Positions 30,299 through 42,012 of a stretch of 64,000 bases of DNA are shown in pieces. The DNA comes from Amphiura filiformis. Its lineage: Eukaryota > Echinodermata > Ophiuroidea > Amphilepidida > Amphiuridae. The position numbers and the translations under genes were made by a program. The notes beneath the pieces were generated by a model. That model was not told the origin of the DNA, made no database searches, and was given only the letters and a program-made list of their open reading frames with translations. Position 1 is the first letter of the stretch; every line of letters begins with the position of its first letter. Where the stretch lies: the NCBI RefSeq assembly GCF_039555335.1, contig NC_092637.1, positions 44,905,613 through 44,969,612 on the forward strand. The letters run 5' to 3'.

Positions 30299-30507
30299 GT
30301 GATAGAAACCAATACAACAGGATACTTTTGCACTCCGATGGTGCTCTCAGTTGTTACAAATAAACGGTAATGGCGTTTATCGCATTTTGTATATGTTCTG
30401 TTCAAATGTGCTATTTTAAGCCAAGTTGTGCTGGATTGTAAAGAACATTGTAATTATGTGAAGTGAATTCCAGTATCTACATTCACTGAACAAGCTGATG
30501 AGATATT

Positions 30508-30684
30508 TGGCTATTCCAGTTGAACTCCACACACCCCCTGTGCAAGACATGACCTTAATTCCACATAGGGAGTGTGAATTTCAAATGGAGTTACAGGTGA
30601 CTTTGTTTGAAGTCTGCTCCCCTTGTGTGGGAGAAGGTAATATCTTCTATTGGAGGGTGTATGGATTTCAACTGGAATAGCCCA
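30508..30684. mobile_element. GGCTATTCCAGTTGAA-type MITE
   Basis: The ends GGCTATTCCAGTTGAACTCC and ATTTCAACTGGAATAGCC are inverse copies. The body has ACACACCCCCTGTGCAAGAC and, inversely, GGGAGAAGGTAATAT-type sequence. It is the same family as 27356-27709; 45911-46613 shares only the outermost GGGCTATTCCAG. Confidence 0.75.
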
Positions 30685-31160
30685 TTGCTGATTTGCATGA
30701 AAGAACCAGGTCATGCCAGGGTCAACAGCTTGTTTCAGAGAATGAGGTGCCAATATTATGTAATGTGAATCAAGTAGCTATTAGCCTTTTTGAGATATGG
30801 CGGACACAATAGGATGGCGCTGCACAAAGTGGGTAAAGGCTTTCGAATTTGCCGGGTTTTACCCTGATTGAAGACTGCCCTCCTTTTGTGTATGCCATAC
30901 TTTGAAAAGGCTAATTTAGCCAACCAGAAGCCCAACTTTCACATTTCCTCAGTGCACAAGCTGCATTTGCAAAAAGTGCCAAAAATCTTGATGTAAAGTA
31001 TGGTGTTAAGAGTTTAGAATGGGATGTGAGTGGCATCCTTTATGTGCTGTGTGTACATATAACTTTTATGGCACCTGCCAGTTGGTCTGATAAGCAATGC
31101 CCAGTAAAGGAATGGTTACCAATCAGCCAATCAACTGGAAAGTTTACAATTTGATATTTA
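30685..31160. other. Gene-free stretch, nothing recognised
   Basis: No open frame with a domain and no clear repeat was seen. Confidence 0.4.
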
Positions 31161-31349
31161 GAGAATAAAGGTATTGGTTTTAGCCCCAGGAGTGCATCTA
31201 TCGTGTCATATAACACGGGCCACATCATTATTTTAAGTAAAACAACGAGGCGAAGGGCCGAGTTGTTTTACGCCAAAAATAATGATGTTGCCCATGTTAT
31301 ATGAGACGATAGATGCACGGCAGCGGCTAAAAACAATACCTTTATTCTC
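31161..31349. repeat. Long imperfect palindrome
   Basis: GAGAATAAAGGTATTG at the left is inverse to CAATACCTTTATTCTC at the right. The arms of about 75 bp include TGCATCTATCGT / ACGATAGATGCA and a central GTAAAACAAC / GTTGTTTTAC. Its right half plus 53 bp of flank is copied exactly at 32954-33081. Confidence 0.8.
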
Positions 31350-31402
31350 ATTCTTAAACACTTCAATTCTAATAGAAATATCATAAGTATTACAAATTTT
31401 AA

Positions 31403-32493
31403 TCAAATTAAATCCTACGTTTTACAAGGAACTACCTAGGGCTTAAAATCGATCAGTCCCGTTGTTGCTACGTGCCTCCGATTGGTTCAAATAGCGAGTA
31501 CACGTATCGCGTTGATGCACACGCGCTGACCCGTGTGATATCGTGTCATATCACACGGGTAAGAACCAATAAGATTGCAGGAACGTGTTTAAGTGTGTAT
31601 ATTATTAGTAAGTTGTATTAGATCACCACATATTTGGGGTTGTTTTTGGACTGATAAAACCTTTCTGTATTGGACCGGTATGATATTATATCCTTCATAA
31701 GAGGATTATTGTTTTATTGCACTGTATATTGTTATTTGACTTCAAGTTTAAATAATTTAATGAAGCAATGTGTTTACTGTTAAGTAACTCATGCAAAAGT
31801 GTGACAGAACTTTTATGTTGTGGAATTTTGTGAGATTTCCAAAATGCAGACATGAGAATTTCCAGGCTTTTGCCTCAATTCAGGCTATTTTGTTGTCCAA
31901 ATGTACGCATTTTTATTTTATTTTCAGCCTGTTTTGGGCAGAATGCACACGCTTTTCAGGCAGTTTTAAAAGGTCATTCTCATGCCTGAAAATGTAAAAA
32001 CGTACGGTGTATCCTTCCAATCACAACAACATGGTATAGCTTTCTCCAAAAATGAAACTTCCAGATTTCTTTCACCAGTGTATAGAGCTGCATTTATGCT
32101 TCATCATGGTAAGACATACCCCATTGATGTCAAATGTAAAATGCTTATTTTTAATGTGACAAATATAGTACAAATTCATTATTATTTTCTTTATATTTTT
32201 CATATATATTTTATGATTAGCTTTATGGCTTCCTGCACCTGATTATTAAAACTTTATGGCTTCCTACACTTGTGTTGTGATGGCATAAATGTCACATGAC
32301 CCTGCTCTCACAAATGAGCACAAAATGCCCAAATGACTTTCTGATATATCCAGATTTGAATTCCTTATTTCATACCCTTTATCTTTAAAATCATACCAAA
32401 ATAGTTAGGGTTGCTCCTTGCTTTGCTCTTCAAAAATCAATATTTCTGTAAGAATTTGTTCTTTTCTTCTAGTTAATATTGCCATGTTTAATG
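31403..32493. other. Gene-free stretch with a small palindrome
   Basis: A 32-bp palindrome at 31529-31560 has arms ACCCGTGTGATA / TATCACACGGGT. The rest is AT-rich and unassigned. Confidence 0.45.
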
Positions 32494-33165
32494 GACTGGA
32501 TTTAAAGTGCCCTTGCAACTTTGCACACGTTTTGTTGGAGCAGGTCACATTAGCCTATCTCATGGTCTCGTATGAGTTTTCAAATATTGGACAAGACTAT
32601 ATGTAGTAGAGTCCAATAACTCATAGAGAGACCAATAAATATGGGCTCAAAGTATCCAATTTTATATCAATAAATGGTGTGCATTATCAGGCCAACATAT
32701 TACACACACCAAGTACACAAGTTTGTAGGGTGTCAGAGGTACAAATTTTATTCTCTCTGAGAGGCATGCAAACATGGTTTCTGGACTCTGTAAGTCTCTT
32801 TGGCGAAGATAAAGTCTGAATTGGTTTGTCCTGCAAATGAGAACACAAAATTTTAGAACAGTGTACAATGATTGAGATTACAGCATGGATAGGCTAATGT
32901 GACCTGCTCCAACAAAACGTGTGCAAAGTTGCAAGGGCACTTTAAATCCAGTCAAAAATAATGATGTTGCCCATGTTATATGAGACGATAGATGCACGGC
33001 AGCGGCTAAAAACAATACCTTTATTCTCATTCTTAAACACTTCAATTCTAATAGAAATATCATAAGTATTACAAATTTTAATGAGTTTTCAAATATTGGA
33101 CAAGACGTACATGTAGTAGAGTCCAATAACTCATAGAGAGACCAATAAATATTGGGTGTAAAGCA
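32494..33165. repeat. Patchwork block of copied segments
   Basis: Segment A (32494-32559) reappears inverted and identical at 32888-32953. It is joined directly to a 128-bp copy (32954-33081) identical to 31275-31402. That in turn is joined to a diverged direct copy (33082-33165) of 32573-32655. All joins are seamless. The parts come from three nearby places and two orientations, the signature of template switching or of misassembly. Confidence 0.85.
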
Positions 33166-34249
33166 TCTAACTTTATCATCATTATGTTTTGGATCCAATA
33201 TTTTCACACACTTGGATTCATCAAAACATAATAATGTTTGATATCCGGCTTTTGCCGATACATACTGGAGGGACACTATAATATCCAAAATAGCGGATTT
33301 CCATAGCATTTCACCTGGGCTATTCTGAGTCAGGACTCTTTAAAGTCAAATCTCTTTGATTTCCACACACATTTAGTGACTTTTGTGAAAGTGTACTAAA
33401 ATTTGAAAATTGCAGGAAATTTTAAAGTGAAGGACATATTAAGGTATTTTTTGTATGATATTCAGGTATTTTTCTTCGAAAGCACTACTGTGTTGTTAAT
33501 ATTGAACGATATTTGACAAATGGGGTATCAAAATGCGCGCAAATAAATTTTCCTTCTTTCCATGTTGAAATATTGTGAAAACAATTATTAGTTCTGAAGC
33601 TATAGGCATATTTATAACAGCTGCGTTACTTTTTGTGCAGACTTTACATTGAAAACATTGACAAGTCAATGTTGGAAAAACTTTTTTCCAATACATTGAA
33701 ACATCGCAACAACTTGGTTGTTTGCATTCGATGTTTAACTTGTTGCACCAAAAAACATATGCTTAGTGCTGTACATGTATGTGCAAAATTTTGTAACACT
33801 CAAGCTTAAAGATGCCAATTCATTCTATTTTGGGCTTTATAGCCAATAAACACTGGAGGTACACTTTTTGCCCTCCATGAGTTACAAACCAATATGGCAG
33901 ATTTACCATAGCATTACACACAAGCCTCACACGGTAATTTTGAGTTGGTACTCTTTGGTCTAATGTCTTTGATATTAATAACTTTAAAGGATGTTTGCTG
34001 CTTCTATACACCTGTTATGCTAATTATGTCATTGTCAAATTTGGACTAGTTTTGTAGACGTATACCATTGTTAGATTTGAATAATAAATGGACATTGTAC
34101 TTGTTCAAGTGACAAAAAATTCTTGTTTTCCTACGATCTTTATGTACAGTATATGATTTTGTTGTATATTTTTTTTAAATTAATGTAGACTTTTCGTAAC
34201 ATTCATACCTCATGTACAATGAAAGTGTACGAAAATATCAAAAGTTTAA
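33166..34249. other. Gene-free stretch with a dispersed repeat
   Basis: 33177-33236 has an inverse pair (TTATGTTTTGGATCCAA / TTGGATTCATCAAAACATAA). 33800-33990 belongs to the dispersed family also at 26285-26450. No gene was recognised. Confidence 0.45.
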
Positions 34250-34458
34250 AAAAAGTAGTCAACAACACTAACTTTTCGAACCAAATATTTCAGAGAAACC
34301 ATTCTCTGTCATCAGTGGTGTAATACTGTTGATAGACTGACTGATGATTCTCTAGTGTTTCTAGATGTTGCTAATGTCTTTTGTCCTTTGTGTTGGTGTT
34401 TCTAGAAGAGAATAATATATTCGGTTCAAAAAGTGAGCGTTGTTGACCAGTTTTAAAA
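34250..34458. mobile_element. Short inverted-repeat element, about 209 bp
   Basis: GTCAACAACACTAACTTTTC (left) is inverse to AAAAAGTGAGCGTTGTTGAC (right), and the match continues through GAACCAAATATT / ATATTCGGTTC. The interior is non-coding. Confidence 0.7.
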
Positions 34459-35555
34459 ACTACTTTTCTCTTCATTCCTTTATGAAAGTAATTTGCACCC
34501 ATCAGGGAACAAACTACTGGAGAGCTATTTAATTTTGCTTTTTTTAGTTTCGCTAATCCAGCAATTTGTGTTTACATTTCAATGTTAAACTGTCAAATTT
34601 GAGGGTATTTAATTTAGTGAATTTAAAGGCTTCTATCGAAATTAAATCTTTAGCGAAATTAAGTGTTTTACAGTACATCAAGGAGAATTTGAGAATCACT
34701 GTTTTGGCTGGGAGTTTGGATTCTTTTTTCAGAAAGGATTCAACTTTTAAACTCAAAGAATCAATTTTGGACATGAGCCAGTTCTGGTTTTTAAGCTTTG
34801 CAATAATTTTGTTGGGGGATATTTTTTTCATCAGGGACTTTGTGTATATTGAATTGGTGATTGAGATAAGATAATCAACCTTTGCTACCGGTATTTGTCT
34901 GGTAGTATTTGCCATCGAGGCAAAAAGTCCCAATATTATAATTGTCACAAATAATATCTATGTAAGTAAACATCACAGATACGTAGATATCATTTTGACG
35001 GTTGTATGGAAGAAGGTCGTAAGTGCTTTGTTATGATTTACACTTGTAAACTTCTTGCATTCAAATGATTATTGTGGTTAATCCTCTTCACACAGGTGTT
35101 GACAGCAGACCACAAGTTTCAAATTTTCTTTAAAAATGCAACAACAAAAAAATGCATTATTTTTACGGCATTTTTATGACCATATTTGGAATCAACATAA
35201 AAAATGCATTACAATGGGTGCAAACAAGCCTGGTATTGGTTCAGTGGTTCTTGAGATAGCTCTTGATATTTTGAGAAAATGTCTCAAACTTGGACTTCTT
35301 ATGTTGAAGCCTATGCAGCATGCAGAGCATTAAACACTGAACTGGGTACGTGTTGGTGCTGCGTCAAAACCGGTGTAGTTGCGCAATTGTCATTTGGCAT
35401 CATGTCATGTTTTGTGATAAGAAAATAGTTGTTATTTCTAGAGAGCGATGGAGAAATGATCAGTGTTTCTTATGGATAGATTCTGATTTGTTACATCAAA
35501 TTTGTCTTCACTTTCAAATTTACCTGCTTAGTCATCAACTGATTAATATGCTAAC
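34459..35555. other. Upstream region of the kinase-propeller gene
   Basis: 34553-34948 holds an AT-rich block with overlapping frames on both strands and motifs such as CGAAATTAAATC and GCGAAATTAAGTG, probably an old repeat. An in-frame stop lies nine bases (three codons) before the kinase ATG. No TATA box or clear promoter was identified. Confidence 0.4.
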
Positions 35556-36323
35556 ATGGCATATGCAAAAATTGCAAAAGGAAAACTGAATAAGGTTGAT
35601 AGAATTGCACATGGAGGCTTTGGTACAGTTTACAAAGCAATATGGAACAAAGGATTATGGGACAAACAAGAAGTTGCGGCAAAACAATTAAGCAAGGAAG
35701 ATGGACAACGGGAGGTAGATGTTCTCTCAAAACTTGACCATCCAAATATTGTGAAGCTACTTGGTGTTGTTGATGATGCAGTGGATTTCTGCATAGTCCT
35801 TGAGCTTTGTGATGGTGGGTCTCTTCGATCATATCTTAATGCGCACAGAGGCACACACTTGGGTCTACGGTTTTATGACTGGTCAAAGCAAGCGGGAAGA
35901 CCTATCGGGTACCTCAAGACGATGGGTGTGGTCCACAAAGACATTAAGTCCCCCAACTACGTGATCACAAACGGCAGCATCTTGAAATTGTGCGATTTCG
36001 GATTGGCTAAAGAGATTGATGCTACTATTACCAGGGCAACAGAAACGGCATCATATCCGTGGTCATCTCCAGAACTTTTGAAGGACAATATCCTTTCTCC
36101 TACATATGATATCCACGCCTACGGAGTGGTTGTTTGGGAACTTTGGACAACAGATATTCCATTTGAAGGTTGTGATCCTGTCAATATTATGTGGAGGATA
36201 TGTAACAACAATGAGCGACCTCCAATTCCCGCTAATTGCCCCAAACCAATTGCTGATTTACTACGAGAGTGCTGGCATGTTGACTGGAAAAAACGTCCGA
36301 GCATGGAGCAAGTGTTGTCAATA
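35556..36323 (+). CDS. Kinase-propeller gene, exon 1: MAP3K/TKL-like protein kinase domain
   Basis: The first ATG after an in-frame stop has a good context (AACATGG). The 256 codons form nearly a complete kinase domain: a glycine loop A18-H-G-G-F-G-T-V (first Gly replaced by Ala), K43 in VAAK, E53 in helix C, HKDIKSPN with D129 and N134 (HKD instead of HRD), D147-F-G, PWSSPE in place of APE, DIHAYGVVVWEL, and the KKRPS arginine near the end. The pattern DFGLAK, IPFEG, RPPIP and CWHVDWKKRPS resembles the TKL group, especially MAP3K20/ZAK-like and related kinases. All catalytic residues are present, so phosphotransfer on Ser/Thr is likely. The exon ends in phase 0 at the donor GTAAGT (36324). 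Read-through would add about 36 residues and stop at 36434, a possible kinase-only form. Confidence 0.9.
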
Positions 36324-37074
36324 GTAAGTCCATTGAAATTTTCTAATACTTTATCCATTTATGTTTTATTTGTGTATACAGGCGGATTCAAAATCTATAA
36401 GTGCAGCTTAATATGGGTGGTTTTATTCAAATGAGTACAACTCATGTTTGGTATAAGGAAATACAACAATTCTGTTTTTGAATTTAGACGTTCAAACTCT
36501 ATTCTTTCCATTGATTAGAGTCAAGCGGTAGCATGACCAGCAAGTTTAAAAAAAACGACTGATAAAGAAGAATAAACAGATGCGCCGCGAGACTATATTT
36601 ACACGGAACAAAACGCTATTGTTCTATGATATTTTTCGCTTTTTACAAAATATATCTAAAACCATGCTAAATCGTATTTACTGTCCAAAGTGTCATATTT
36701 TAACAACTCTTTATTTAAAAAAGTTACACCAATCTTACAGTCAATCCGATTGTTTGACAATAAACAAACATTCTTGCTTTATTTCACGCGGTATTTCATA
36801 GCCAACATTAGTGGCAAATCATAGCTAATCATACTGATATCCACAATCTTTCGTCACTGCTACAGCCATACATGACTGTCACTGTTGCACTAATTTTTCA
36901 GATTCACTTTCAAATATACCCTGGCATTTTCCTGGATACCCTACATACAAATTCTGGACCCCATTCGCCAAAAAATCAAGTTTTTCAAAATTCTTTTATT
37001 CTTCCCGGACCACAGCATATATTCATATTAATAAATACTCCACTTTCACACAGCGTAATAACGGGGACGTCCCC

Positions 37075-37145
37075 GTGGCGAAGTGGTTAAGGCCATGGAT
37101 TTCTAATCCATTCATGAATTTTGCTCAAGTTGAAACTTCCCACAA
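37075..37145 (+). pseudogene. tRNA-like relic, serine-type body
   Basis: GTCCCCG is followed by TGGCGAAGTGGTTAAGGC (D-arm/A-box as in tRNA-Ser) and an anticodon arm ATGGA-TTTCTAA-TCCAT, then a long variable region. The loop would read anticodon TCT, which is an arginine anticodon on a serine-like body. The T arm is degraded and the 3' acceptor strand does not pair with the 5' strand. It may be a tRNA pseudogene or a SINE head. Confidence 0.4.
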
Positions 37146-37429
37146 GTTTTTTTTTTAATGTTTTATTAATCAATTTATTGTCGTAAATCAAGAATAACAC
37201 CATTTCGAACAACCATTGCTATTGTGATATTATATTTTTTTCATCAAACAAACATGTTTGATTTTTTATTCACATTTAGTTCTAGGCCTAGGGCCTACTT
37301 TCACCATCCAGATGCTATCACCATGCCTGACTATCATGGCATGGCATCTTAAATCATTTAAAACACATTTATCAGTGGCTCTGTTCACAGCTCAGACTGA
37401 AATTATATTTGATATAAATATTATAAATT

Positions 37430-37690
37430 AAAATCACAAACCGCGAAAGATCGCCAACAACTGCCGCTGAATATTGATATCCAACTAGATTTCCCCACAG
37501 GGCTATAAAGAACCACAAACCTTGAAATTTGGATATCCAACTACATTGCCTCGCAGGGCTACAAAAAATCACACTCCACGAAATATGGATATCCAACAAG
37601 CTTAAACTATAAATTAAGCTCCCGATACAGGGCAGGACTTAATAAGGGGAATTAAAATCACAAACCGCGAAAGTTCGCCAACAACCGCCG
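37430..37690. repeat. Satellite array, left fragment
   Basis: Units of about 57 bp read CAGGGCTATAAAGAACCACA, AACCGCGAAATTTGGATATC, CAACTAGATT. A higher-order marker GATCGCCAACAACTGCCGCT recurs. The array breaks at CCGCCG (37690), where a transposon is inserted, and resumes at 39876. Confidence 0.85.
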
Positions 37691-39875
37691 CACACCGTCA
37701 CCATCCCTATATCTTCGTGTTAAAAATTGCCGTGGTAGTACGATAAATCCTCAGGTTTTTCAACAACTACGCATGGTGATTTTGAGCTATTTTGTTCGAG
37801 ATAGGCCGTGCGACTCAGGCTATGCATACAATTTGAGATTTTGAGAGCCGCCACACTGTTTCTATTCTATGTTTTACGATTTTCGCATGATCAGTATATG
37901 GCTGGCCGTAACCGCCTAACGTGGAGCTGCTACGCCGTAGCTTACTTTTCGCATGGAGCTAAATTGACCAATCATGTTAGATCTTTTCATTACGCGGAGC
38001 CAGTTGATGCATCATCGTTCCAGAGAGAGAAAACTCTTGCCAAAATTAATGTTTACTATGTGGATTTTAAATGAATCGAAATGTAAATAAACCACAAACA
38101 GTTGTACAGGATCAATACCATTGTTTGATTAGTGTATAGTCAATGTTACCTTGCATGCATGTGCCATGTGTGTGGCGTGTTTGTTTGTTTGTCTACTGTG
38201 TCAGGCCAGGATCACTGACACCCACGGTACTGATACTGTCATACTATCACGGTGATCATATTGTTGAATGTTGTTGACTTTAAAATAATCATGATGCAGT
38301 CATGTCTACAGTAGAATTCACCACGACCTTTGAAGGACTTAAACCCCATTAAAAGCTATTAAACCAAGATAACACTCAATGAAAACAGCTCAACTATGTT
38401 ACATCAGATCTTCTCTGGTTAAATACACACTGCACTTGTGTCTGTTTTACCTGTGCAATGAACAATGAGCTGGTATTATAGTTTCAGTTGGGTGAATGAG
38501 TATAAAGCTAACGCAAGGTAACAATACTGTCTGGGCTTTTGTTTACGAAATGAGACAATAGTCTGCTTATTGTTAACCAGCGTTCTTGAAAATGAGAAGC
38601 ATAATGGTTTGCAGACTTAACACGGTTTAGAAATAATTTGTTCATATTTTTGGTGTTATCTGTCGTTTACATATCCTTCCTAAAACACAAAAGTACCAAT
38701 ATTTCCAAACACCTAAATTAGCTAAAATTTAGGAAATGTTACAAAACTATATTTTCTAGAATTTCAGAGAATACTTTAAATATTGACTGGTTATTTTTTA
38801 CACAGTGACGTCATATAGGCAATGGCATAATACTTCTAACATACACTAGGTCACGCGTCAATGGTGAGCGCACTGAGTATTGTGTATAGGAAACTACAGT
38901 ATGTATGGCCTACTACTAGTATATAAAGTAAATCCGAACTGGTTTGCTGAAGGTCGAATTCATGAGGCCACGCCGCATAAGATGTACAAATCAGCTCCCG
39001 GCGATACACTGCAGATCGCAGAATTGTGTGCATGGTTTACCACCACTCTGCCTAGCTATATAGTTGTGTACAATACTGTATGAGTTTCTTGTGAGTGCAT
39101 GTCCATCTTAATAATAAGTCGGTTCGTACTTTTCATAAATTACTTTTTGAATCATAACTATCGTGACCGAGGATATCTTGCAACCACGTGAAGCTCGTCT
39201 GGCAAATTCTTAATGACTAAATTCGCTTCACGTAATGAGTAAGTCGTACTTGATTGGTCAGTTTAACCTCCGAGTAATGAAAAACTCTAACATGATTGGT
39301 CAATTTGGCTCCACGGAACAAAAAGTCAGCTACGCGTAGCAGCTCCACGTTGTGGCGGTTGCGGCCTACCATATCAGTATCCCATATGATATTTCTATTG
39401 TAAGAAAATTTTATTTGTTGTCACGTAAATCACAGGTTTCGTTTAAATGTACTAACTGGAAATTAAATGTACTAATTAGTGAGGGCCGGTATTTTGCTGT
39501 GGATATGTTTAACTGCAATTTGCGGGTAAAAAATTTGCAATCCTGGGTAAAAATTTTGATAATATTCAACTCTTTGAGAAAATTATTTTATAAAGGAATG
39601 CTGGTAAAACCAGGTGCAATACAATGTACATTATTGACACACTATCACGCTCTTTATCTTCGTCAATAATAGAATAATCGATTTCAATCGAATTGAATGC
39701 ATGAGTTTGTAGTTGACTACTGAGCGACCTAAGCGATCGATTGCTAGCCAATCAGATAGAACTCCTTTTCTTGCGTTCAGTGAAATACCACTCGCCTGTC
39801 GCTCACTACCACTCGCCCGTCGCTCACCAACGGAGTATTAAATTTATATTTATCGTATAGGACGTCGACGGTGTG
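37691..39875. mobile_element. 2.2-kb DNA transposon inserted in the satellite
   Basis: The ends are CACACCGTC and GACGGTGTG, and CGCCG is duplicated on both sides (37686-37690, 39876-39880). The uninterrupted satellite at about 40751 reads CAACCGCCGCTTAATAGG, confirming the empty-site sequence. Inside, about 100-bp inverse blocks (CGTGGAGCTGCTACG, ATTGACCAATCATGTTAGA at 37895-37985 against 39270-39380) form subterminal inverted repeats. No transposase was seen. Confidence 0.75.
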
Positions 39876-40880
39876 CGCCGCTTAATAGGGGTATCCAACT
39901 AGATTGCCCCGCAGGGCTACAAAGAACTACAAACCGCGAAATTTGGATATCCAACCAGATTGCCCGCAGGCCTGTTGATTATAAAGAACCACAAACCGCG
40001 AAATATGGATATCCAACAAATTAAGACCACAAACCGCGAAAGATCGCCAACAACTGCCGCTCAATATTGATATCCAAGTAGATTGCTCCGCAGGGCTATA
40101 AAGAACCACAAACCGCGAAATTTGGATATGGAACTATTGCCCCACAGGGCTTCAAAGAACCACAAACCACGAAATATGGATATCCAACAAGCTTAAACTA
40201 CAAATCAGCTCCCGATAGAGAGCAGGACTTGATGAGGGAAAATATAACCACAAAACACGAAAGATTACAAAGAACCACAATTAAACCGCGAAAGACTAGA
40301 TTGCCCCCTAGGCCTATCGATTATAAAGAATCACAAACCACGAAATACGGATATCCAACAAGCTTAGACTATAAATTAGCTCCCGATAGAGGGAAATTAA
40401 AACCACAAACCACGATATTCAACTATATTGCCCCGCTGGGCTACAAAGAGCCACAAACCTCGAAATTTGGATATCCAATTAGATTGCCCCAGGCCTATCA
40501 ATTATAAAGAACCACAAACCGCGAAAGATCAACAACAACTGCCGCTCAATATTGATACCAACTAGATTGCCCCGCCGGGCTATAAAGAGCCACAAACCGC
40601 GAAATTTGGATATGCAACTAGATTGCCCCACAGGGCTACAAAGAACCACAAACCACGAAATATGGATATTCAACAAGCTTAAACTATAAATTAGCTCCCG
40701 ATATAGTGCAGGGCTTGATGAAAACCACAAACCTTTAAAGATCGCCGACAACCGCCGCTTAATAGGAATGTTCAACTAGGTTGCCCCGAAGGGCTACAAA
40801 GAACCACAAACCGCGAAATTCGGATAGCCAAGTAGATTGCCCCGCAGGGCTACAAAGAACCACAAACATTAAAACACGAT
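39876..40880. repeat. Satellite array, right fragment, about 1 kb
   Basis: At least 12 variants of the unit with CCCCGCAGGGCTACAAAGAA and CCACAAACCGCGAAATTTGG are present. A higher-order block with AAGCTTAAACTATAAATTAG and CTCCCGATAGAG recurs about every 200-250 bp. The array is continuous with 37430-37690 apart from the inserted element. Confidence 0.88.
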
Positions 40881-41295
40881 TATCTGGGGCATTTAGACGC
40901 TTCCATAGTATAGGCTTAAATATATGCGCATTTACCAGTTCCGACATGAAGTAGGCCTAAACCGGATTTACTCTATGTATGTCTCTCTGGCATTGTCAAC
41001 ATTGGGTGTGTGTTGTTCATATTTACATTTTCTTTACATATTTACTTAGCCTTGAATAATTAAAGTAGGATGTTTATTGATTATTGTGTACGCCTCTGAA
41101 CATTACAGTCACGCGTGACGAGCAAGTTTTAAAAATAAACGACTGATTAAGTTTTGTTTAATTATTTATTGTCATGAATCAAGAATGGCAACTTCAAACA
41201 TCCATTTTTCGTTTTATTCGTTTTATGGTACACTTCGTAACCTGATGACTTTCCAAGCTTGGAGCTGCTTGGCTACATTCATAAAAAGAAAAGAA

Positions 41296-41750
41296 ATCTA
41301 CCAAAAAACGTTGACAACGTAAAGAAATCAGCAAGTTTAAAAAACCCACCTCGGCTCACTTTTTGAAACTTGGTCCCATTTGTAAAAGTTACTGATTTAA
41401 ACTTTATCATATTTATATAAATTTAAAACATTTCCAGAAGTGTTAGGTATCTTTAATGTGCAGATGCGATATTAATATGTAAGCTTTCTGGAACGACCTG
41501 AAAGGTTATTATCTTGTTCTTGCATGGTAAGCCAATATACTATTGTGTTTTGTTTTATAATAATCATGATTAACATGATTAATGATTGAATTAAACGAAT
41601 AACAAGTATGCTTGTAATCTTGTTGGAAACGCTGTGTTCACTGATTTGCTGTTGGTGTTCAAAATGGGACCAAGTTTCAAAAAGTGAGCCGAGGTGGGTT
41701 TTTTAAACTTGCTGATTTCTTTACGTTGTCAACGTTTTTTTGGTAGATAT
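41296..41750. mobile_element. Foldback element with about 88-bp near-perfect arms
   Basis: The left arm (ATCTACCAAAAAACGTTGAC ... AACTTGGTCCCATTTTG-like) is inverse to the right arm (CAAAATGGGACCAAGTTTC ... GTTTTTTTGGTAGAT). The spacer is about 275 bp. A single diverged arm of the same family lies at 56970-57063. Confidence 0.85.
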
Positions 41751-41823
41751 GTTCATTTACAGTGGATCTCTTACAGATTTTGTATAGGGTATTTGTACTC
41801 TATTTTCATACAAAATGTTCCTA

Positions 41824-42012
41824 TATTAGCCACTTGAGTTCGCCATTATGCACTATGGGGAGAGCCTCGAACTGGCAGCATACATGAATGGGAATTGAAC
41901 CAGTCATATAACATTCTGTGTAAGGTTACGTAATTCTTCCTTTCATGTATGCTGCCAGTTCGAGGCTCTCCCGCATATAGTGCATAATGGCGGAACCTGC
42001 AAGTGGCTTAAT
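41824..42012. repeat. Hairpin element with about 65-bp arms
   Basis: AGAGCCTCGAACTGGCAGCA (left) is inverse to TGCTGCCAGTTCGAGGCTCT (right). The arms extend to ATTAGCCACTTG / CAAGTGGCTTAAT at the ends. The loop is about 50 bp. It looks like a small MITE. Confidence 0.82.

Noticed and set aside
34553..34948. Minus-strand frame of 131 codons with an opposite-strand frame of 102 codons
   Set aside because: Both are AT-rich, rich in Lys, Leu and Ile, with no domain, and lie in a stretch that looks like an old repeat.
35136..35333. Possible upstream exon of the kinase gene (65 codons)
   Set aside because: No good acceptor or donor frames it, and the kinase has its own well-placed ATG after an in-frame stop.
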